Assembly (NCBI GenBank): GCA_017506865.1 | Contig: JAFCMP010000552.1 | Location: 529,265-593,264, forward strand | Direction: 5' to 3' | Source of the DNA: Tribonema minus | Taxonomy: Eukaryota > Sar > Xanthophyceae > Tribonematales > Tribonemataceae | Length of the DNA stretch: 64,000 nucleotides | Shown: piece after piece, positions 57,878-64,000 of the stretch | Position numbering within the stretch: the stretch's first letter is position 1 | Layout: each line of letters begins with the position of its first letter | The notes under the pieces: generated by a model | Databases searched by the model: none | What the model was told of the DNA's origin: nothing | The model's input: the letters and a program-made list of their open reading frames with translations, nothing else | Program-made: the position numbers and the translations under genes

Positions 57878-58432
57878 TGTGCTCCTAAGGCTCGATGGTC
57901 TGCCTCCAGAAGCGCCAGCCTGCTCTCAATGGCCCTCATCCTGCCGAGGAAGCCCTTTTCCACATCAGACTCCTCCCCGCTGACGAACACTGTGGCAGGC
58001 TGCTTGCCAACCGGGTTCTGACCTGGCCTGTCTGGATCTAACTCAGCATTGCCACGATAGTCTATCAGCGGTGAGCTCGCCTGTGGCGGGGGCATCAAGC
58101 AACGGCGCGGCGCAATGGAATACACAGTTGCTTGTCACTGAAGCCTGAAGTAGCACAGTGGATTACCACAGCTTTTTTGACAAGTCAGCTGAGTCGAGGA
58201 AAGTGCCTGCTAGTAGATGAAGCAGCAGTGTCGACGCAACCCCCACCGCCCCTGCACACGCCTCTGGCGTCAGCCGTAGCGGTAACAGGAGCAGCGGCGC
58301 CAGTAGGGCAAGTCCTGCATTCAGAAAGCAGCGACAACGACGCCGCACCTGCTGCGCTGAGCCCTCCTCCGTGACCTGCTTGAGCTTCTTCGTGGGCGGA
58401 ACGGTGTCCTGTCCGAGCGGCGGCATGCTCAT
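57865..58432 (-). CDS. Small coiled-coil protein, unrecognised
   Basis: Two minus-strand exons, 58432-58349 and 58080-57865, join in phase 0 to 99 aa. It starts MSMPPLGQDTVPPTKKLKQ and ends in a short amphipathic helix (FLGRMRAIESRLALLEADHR). The donor (GTGCGG) and the acceptor (CCACAG) are reasonable. It faces the eIF2-alpha gene 446 bases away, as a divergent pair. I do not recognise the family. Confidence 0.5.
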
Positions 58433-58878
58433 GATGGTGATGGTGGTGTCTTGACTATCTCAGTAGCTGAAGCACGGTTCAAGGCATCTATCTGTATCTA
58501 CACTTGTCTAGTTGCTGCAGAAGCGGTGTGTCGCAACTTTTAGGGCACAAATCTCAAGCAGCTGACATCACTCACGGCTCTGGTACGAGTTCCTGCGGCA
58601 GTATGTTATCTGCTTACTGAGCTTGTCGAGGTGGGGGGGGTCGGTCATCCACCATCTGCTGATGATGTTGCAGGGGGTTTATTCCGGCTACCCGGACTTG
58701 TTTGACTCGTCGACTCAAAAGGCATTGCAATGAGGGGCAGAGGCAGAGCCAAGCAGACCAGGACGCAAGCGCCTGCAGGAGTTTAGTAGAGAGACAATAC
58801 TTCTGGCCGTATTGCAGGAGCAGGCGCAGCGGAGCGAGACAGAGAGCAGTGGAGGAAGCCACTGGGGGGGCAGCCAAC
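58433..58878. promoter_or_regulatory. Divergent upstream region of the small ORF and eIF2-alpha
   Basis: 446 bases between opposed starts. An open frame continues upstream of the eIF2-alpha ATG from 58702, but the family start and the context CCAACATGG at 58874-58882 favour 58879. No clear TATA box. Confidence 0.45.
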
Positions 58879-61800
58879 ATGGCTGTGGAAGAGGGAGAAA
58901 CGCGGCGCGTATACCTGCCAGAGGAGAGGGCGCGGCTTGAATGTCGCTTCTACGAGGCGCAGTTTCCTGAGATAGAGGACGTCGTCATGGTCAACGTCCG
59001 CAACATCGCGGACATGGGTGCCTATGTGGTGCTGCTGGAGTACAACAACATCGAGGGCATGATCTTGCTGTCGGAGCTGTCCCGCAGACGCATACGGTCC
59101 ATCAACAGGCTGATCCGAGTCAACAGGAATGAGGTGGCCATGGTGCTGAGGGTGGACAGGGAGAAGGGGTACATTGACTTGTCCAAGAGGCGTGTGTCGC
59201 CTGAGGACATCGCCAAGTGCGAGGACAGATACAACAAGGTGAGTTCTGCAAAAGGATTTCCATGTGGCAAGCATAATATGGCCACCATCGTACCCTCATT
59301 TGCCAAACAACAATATGTCAACATCACCATCGCCATACCTAGATGGCCATTGTTGCTGCTGTCCAGATTTCCCTTCCCTGCGCACCTTGTGGTTGCACTT
59401 CAAGTGCACTTCCTCCAAGCGCACAAAGGCCTCTGCAAATAGGAAAATGAGGGTGCATTGCTGCGGACATGATTGTGTGTCCCCTATAGCATCGGAGTCT
59501 CTCTTGATGCTGTTGCTGCCGCTGCTGCGGTGGCTGAAAACCCTAGGATTTCAGTGCGGCTCAGGGGCACATATCATACCAGACGATCTGCCTAGCAAGC
59601 CAAGCAGCGACGTCGCGCCGCACTGCTCCTCAGGCTCTCAATGGCCTCACGTGTTGCCGGCCCGCCCTGCAAGACTCATGTAATGACTCACCTGCTGCTG
59701 TGCGCCTCCACCCGAGCGCTGACCACATGGTGCAATGATGTCTGGCGGGTGCGACGCACTTCAAGTAGTAGTTGTGAAAAGGTTCCGGCAAACAAGGAGC
59801 TGCGGGTGCTATGTAGGGGTCGGACGCGCAGCGCGCGCGGCACTCGGCGGCACGAGCTGCGGGGGGGCGCGCTGTCGCAGCAGCCGCGCAAGCGCCGCAG
59901 TTGCTTGCATGCGCATAAGATGACATTTACCTCATGACTTGAGAAGTCGTGGATGTATTTGTCGCTCGACAGTGCCCTGCGTTCATATGGGGACTGCTGT
60001 TACACTCACGTGTGCGCATCGGTGCGCCTTCGTGCCGCAGTTCCTGTCCTTGCGCTGCCAAACTCTAGCAGCGACCCTGACTGGTCCGATAGACGTGAGA
60101 CACAAACTGCACTATGTATCGCTGCCAAAAAGCTGCTTACCTGACAGAGAGGCAGTTCGAAACCTTGATGGCACTGCCATCACTTCTTTGATACTTGCAG
60201 TTCACAGCTGCACCGAGGACAAGTGCCCTTCATCGTGTGCAGGGCTGGCCGCTGTCATTCACTTAACGTCTCCACAAGCAAAAGGCCTGTCATATGAGAT
60301 GTTACTTCTACTGCTGACCTGACGTCAGGCTAGATGGTCAGGCTGAGTCAAGGCTTGAATCAGAGTCACGTTGAAGAAGCATAGAGTATGTAGTTACCAC
60401 ACAGGTCAGTGTCTAAAACATCAGACATGCGACATACCGAACACGGCAGTAGTGCAGACTGAAACGCTCAACAGCACGACGCGCTTGTCCCCGCCTCCAC
60501 GCCTGCCTCAAGAACCCTGCGAAGCGCGCTCATGTGCAACAACGTAGTGTCGCTGTCCGCCGCTGCTGATGGGGGGAGGGGGGGGGGGGGGGGGGGGGGG
60601 TCCAACGGCCAGTATCAGTGCCCTGCAGCCTGCGGCACGTCACACGCCGGCGCCGCCGCACTTCTTTAGCTTCACTGCATGTCACGTTGGCGCTGAACCC
60701 GCCCAGCCCTCTTCCTTGTGCTGTGCCACGCCATATCAGCCCCGCTGAGTTTGCACCGAAAGTGCCGTATGATCTCTGGCGAAGAGTCATTGTGCAAAGC
60801 GGTTGCTGCGGCAATCGCCCCCACTGGCATGGGGCCAGGCGAGCTACGCATTGCGGCAGCGGCGACAAGCTGAGCACTACTGCGCTTGCTCCGCCCTGGT
60901 CGTCCCGTCGCAGGCTGCGCGGTAGGGTCAAGGGTTTGATCATGGCCTGAGCGGTGTTGGCCTAAGCGGTGCTGCGCCGCATTTGCTGGCCCGCGACAGT
61001 GCGGCAGCAGCGCGTGACGCGCCGCGCAACGGCGACTGCCAGCTCACCGGCCGCGGCGCCATCGCTCTGTACACCCAAGAGCCCCTCGTGGAAGGAACGT
61101 CACTTGGCGCTGACCTTGCCCCATGTTGACGCTGATTTCTGGCGTCCCCTTGTCGTACTCATCAGCTCACATCCGCCGCTGCTGCAGGCCGAGGCGGTGC
61201 GTGACATCCTGCAGCACGTCGCTTGAGCGCTGCCACCACGTCTCGCTTACATGATGTTTAGCACTGTTTTCACGCACCCCGCGCTGACGCTCCCGGTTTT
61301 TCCCCCCACACGCCCCCTTCCGCAATGCGCCGCAGGCCAAGGCAGTGCACAGCATCCTGCGGCACGTGGCAGAGCTGCGCGGCGCGTCGGTTGAGCGCTG
61401 CCACCACGTCTCCCTTACATGACATTTACCGCTGTTTCCACGCACCCCGCGCTGACGCCGCCATTTTCGGCTCCTGCATTTGCCGCTGCCGCAGGCCAAG
61501 GCAGTGCACAGCATCCTGCGACACGTCGCCGAGCTGCGCGGCGCGTCGGTGGAGGACCTCTACACGCGCGTCGGCTGGCCGCTGCAGCGGCGCTACGGCT
61601 CCGCGCACGACGCCTTCAAGCTGTGCCTCGCGGGCGGCGAGGAGGAGGAGAACGACGTCTTTGCGGGGCTCGACGTCGACGACAACACGCGCGCGTCGCT
61701 CATCACGTACGTGTGGTGCAACTTCAACTTTTTGATGCAAGTTCAACTTTGGACTTCCATGTGTGGTGATGCGTGCAGCGCCCTATGCCGACTAAATTGT

Positions 61801-62480
61801 AAAAGAAGTACGTGCGGTCGGCGCCCGGCTGGATCTCGACTGCTAGATGGTAACACAACTTGAATATCAACTTCCATGCGTGGTGTCAATAATGTCAACG
61901 TTCAAGTCTCACCGGTGCGGTCGCACGGGTGACTTTGCGCAGGTACATCCGCCGGCGCCTCGCGCCGCAGCCCATCAAGATCCGCGGCGACATTGAGATC
62001 ACGTGCTACACGTACGAGGGCGTGGACGCCATCCGCGAGTCGCTGCAGGCGGGCATCGACGTCGGCAATGAGGTGAGCTAGGGCTAGGTTTAGGATTAGG
62101 ATTAGGGTTTGGGCAAGAGGGGCTAGCTTCAGGAGGCGATTCGTAGGGTCAGGGTCAGAGGGGCTAAAGTCAAGAGTTGCTGCAGGCGGGCATCGACGTC
62201 GGCAACGAGGTGAGCTAGGGCTAGGGTTAGGGGAGCTAGGTGTAGGGTTAAAGTTAGGGTTAGGGGGGCTAGGGTTAGGAGTTGCTGGAGGCAGGCATCG
62301 GCATCTGCTGCAGGCGGGCATCAACGTCGGCAACGAGGTGAGCTAGGGTTAGGGTTAGGGGGGGGGGGCTAGGTTGAGGAGTCACTGTAGGCGGGCATCC
62401 ACGTCGGCAATACCGTGAGCTAGGGCAAGGGTTAGGGCTATGTTTAGGGTCAGCAGACCCCAAACCTATTTGAGTGTGTG

Positions 62481-62511
<31 letters not shown>

Positions 62512-63479
62512 GGGTTGACATAGCTGCAACGGCGTGCAGCGCCGCGCAGCAGAGTGGGACGCGCGAACGCTAGCGTTCCCCACACAGATGGATTCAAATG
62601 TGCCCTGTGCTGCGGACTAGTGGTTGTTTCTGCCAGGCGGCAGCGGCGAAGCGGCGTTCGGCGCCGTGCAGCTGCGCAACAAGGACAGTGGCGACACCGG
62701 CATCTCGAGAGTGCATGTACGGCGCTGATGCGGCAGCACGGCTCGGCACAGCTGGTGCGCCGTGACTGGATAAAGTATGTCTTCCAAGTAAGCATGTTGT
62801 GTTGTACTTCAGAAGTATTGTGATTTCCGACAAGGTCAATAGAATGCACTCATCGCTAGTTTTTGAAAGCGCGGCGCGTGAGATGGCATCACGACATCTT
62901 GAAGGCACCTGGCCGGTGGCCTGGCAACCACCAGCACCACCATGACACCGCAGCGCCGCGCGTGTGTCTCCCAGTCTGCGCGAATGCATGATCCTGCTCT
63001 GTTGTGCTTGGAGCACACTGCTGTACACAAGGTGGCGCGCAACCCTGACCGCTATCCATCATTTCCATCGGCCACTTCAAGCACTCCTCTCGACGTCAAC
63101 GCTTCCGCTTCCGCCTCTGCTGCCCTCGGGACCACTGATGTTCATCAGCAAACTTCAAGTGCTCATCTCCAACTTCAACTTGCCATCCCCCCCCCCCCAC
63201 CACCCCGCCGCGCAGGACATGGTCATCAAGATCAAGCTCATCGCGCCGCCGCGCTACACCATCGACACCATGACGCTCGACAAGGACGCGGGCAAGGCGG
63301 CGCTGGAGAAGGCGATTGAGGTCATCACCGCCAGGATCGCGGAGAAGGGGGGGCGCCTCGAGGTCAAGCTCGCGCCCAAAGCGGTCTCGCAGCGCGAGGA
63401 GTCGGAGCTGGCGGCCATGATGGAGCGGCTCGCGCTGGAGAATGAGGAAATCGATGGCGACGCGCCGGAGGACGTCTAG
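58879..63479 (+). CDS. EIF2S1: Translation initiation factor eIF2 subunit alpha
   Basis: Four exons join in phase: 58879-59238, 61495-61706, 61943-62072, 63216-63479, 321 aa (human 315). The S1 domain has [20 protein letters not shown] and [20 protein letters not shown]; the regulated serine (Ser51 in human numbering) is present as Ser68 in SELSRRR, so control by eIF2 kinases should be possible. The helical domain follows ([28 protein letters not shown]), then the C-terminal domain [20 protein letters not shown] and [14 protein letters not shown]. It lacks the long acidic tail of animals. eIF2-alpha is part of the factor that brings initiator tRNA to the ribosome. Introns 1 and 3 and the 3' flank all carry copies of neighbouring exon edges. 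Confidence 0.98.
61180..61494 (+). repeat. Tandem copies of the eIF2-alpha exon 2 5' edge
   Basis: The acceptor and exon start (CCGCAG then GCCAAGGCAGTGCACAGCAT) occur at 61188 (worn), 61337 (nearly intact for about 60 bases) and 61495 (true). Periods are about 149 and 158 bases. After GGTTGAGCGCTGCCACCACG the copies share a linker through CGCACCCCGCGCTGACGC. The copy at 61337 still encodes [20 protein letters not shown], then reads out of register. Confidence 0.9.
62073..62460 (+). repeat. Copies of the eIF2-alpha exon 3 3' edge, each followed by TTAGGG-like runs
   Basis: The exon end (GCGGGCATCGACGTCGGCAA, GAG, then GTGAGCTAGG) recurs at about 62177-62212, 62283-62345 and 62380-62422. In each copy the donor runs directly into GGGCTAGGG and GGGTTAGGG units, so exon edge, donor and telomere-type repeat form one unit of about 105 bases. 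The last copy has a changed edge (ATACC then GTGAGC). Confidence 0.9.
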
Positions 63480-63700
63480 GGGGGGTTAGGCGGTGGGGGG
63501 GGGGGGGGGGGGGGGGGTCTCACTGCCCGGCGCGGTGCATGCCAGTTTTGGCGCCCACTTGCGCGCTGTGACGTGATTTGGAAGGTAGAATTGGGGATGT
63601 CTAGGGGGGTTGGGGTGGGGGGGGGGCACGGTGCATGCCATTTTTGGTGCTACTATGCGCTGTGACGCGATGCGGGGCAGGATTGGGGGGACTGTTTCAC
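63474..63700 (+). repeat. Duplicated eIF2-alpha stop-codon region and 3' flank
   Basis: GACGTCTAGGGGGG at 63474 is repeated as GATGTCTAGGGGGG at 63596, each followed by a G tract, GCACGGTGCATGCC or close to it, a TTTTTGG/TTTTGG stretch and CGCTGTGACG. The period is about 121 bases, so the 3' end of the gene is duplicated in the same way as internal exon edges. Confidence 0.8.
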
Positions 63701-64000
63701 AGCGGGGCGTGACCGTTGGTTATGCATGCGCCCAGGGGATGAGCTAGAGGGCTCACCAGCGCGGAATCAGGATGGTTTGGGGGGGGAGGGGGGGGGGGGG
63801 GGGGGGTTGAAGGCAGAGCTCTGCTTCATCAGGGGGTAGCGGGGCCTGCACTGGGGCGGCCCTGGATGATCACATCATAGCTGCTGCTGCAGCAGCAGCC
63901 GCAGCAGAGCGCTTCTGCGCTCTTTGGACAAATGCAAACTGCCACACACACTTGGCTTTTGTGCGAGCAGTTTCCTGCTTAAATTGCACCGTCTGCGTTG
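63701..64000. other. Right-edge flank
   Basis: A G tract lies at 63778-63807, and a palindrome, GCTGCTGCTGCAGCAGCAGC, at about 63881-63900. No coding sequence is recognised. Confidence 0.5.

Noticed and set aside
1..64000. tRNA, rRNA or other structured RNA genes
   Set aside because: I scanned for cloverleaf-type boxes and rRNA-like stretches by eye and saw none I could support; a covariance-model search would be needed to exclude them.

Overview
This window is nuclear DNA from an intron-dense, GC-rich eukaryote, most likely an alga or other protist with motile cilia. The evidence is GT-AG (and some GC-AG) introns whose phases match, nearly pure poly-C tracts before many acceptors, Ala/Gly/Ser-rich low-complexity protein stretches, two cilium-linked genes (DNAAF1-like and PPIL6-like), FNIP leucine-rich repeats and interstitial TTAGGG-type repeats. 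TTAGGG rather than TTTAGGG fits a stramenopile better than a green alga, but I cannot fix the lineage from this window alone. All exon boundaries were read by hand from splice signals and codon phase; no database search was possible.

Layout, left to right: an SLC25A32-type mitochondrial carrier (168-2799, +); an IQ-motif/PH-like protein (3804-10285, +); a large divergent cytochrome P450 (12860-23173, -); DNAAF1/LRRC50 (23358-25374, +); an Mpv17/PMP22 membrane protein (25682-28553, +); an isolated unrecognised 3' exon (about 30119-30428, +); a fold-back/MITE-like element (31166-31740); an FNIP-repeat gene with a frameshift (32147-33744, +); CDC37 (35028-40409, +); a PPIL6-like cyclophilin (42103-44061, -); a kinase-DEP fusion (45649-47996, +); an FMC1-like LYR protein (51048-51422, -) divergent from a cyclopropane-fatty-acid-synthase-type methyltransferase (51546-55569, +); two small unrecognised minus-strand ORFs (57320-58432); and eIF2-alpha (58879-63479, +). 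Genes sit on both strands with no operon logic. Related functions recur (mitochondrion: carrier, Mpv17, FMC1; cilium: DNAAF1, PPIL6; chaperone and translation control: CDC37, eIF2-alpha).

The most striking feature is not a gene. In at least six of the multi-exon genes the introns carry serial, decaying copies of the adjoining exon edge, splice site included. They are spaced roughly 60-200 bp apart, several arrays have TTAGGG-like runs, and usually only the copy that joins in phase is intact. Examples: exon 3 and exon 4 of the IQ/PH gene, the K-helix exon of the P450, CDC37 exons 3 and 5, methyltransferase exon 3, and eIF2-alpha exons 2 and 3 plus its stop-codon region. This looks like intron growth by repeated tandem duplication across splice junctions and is the pattern I would follow up first.
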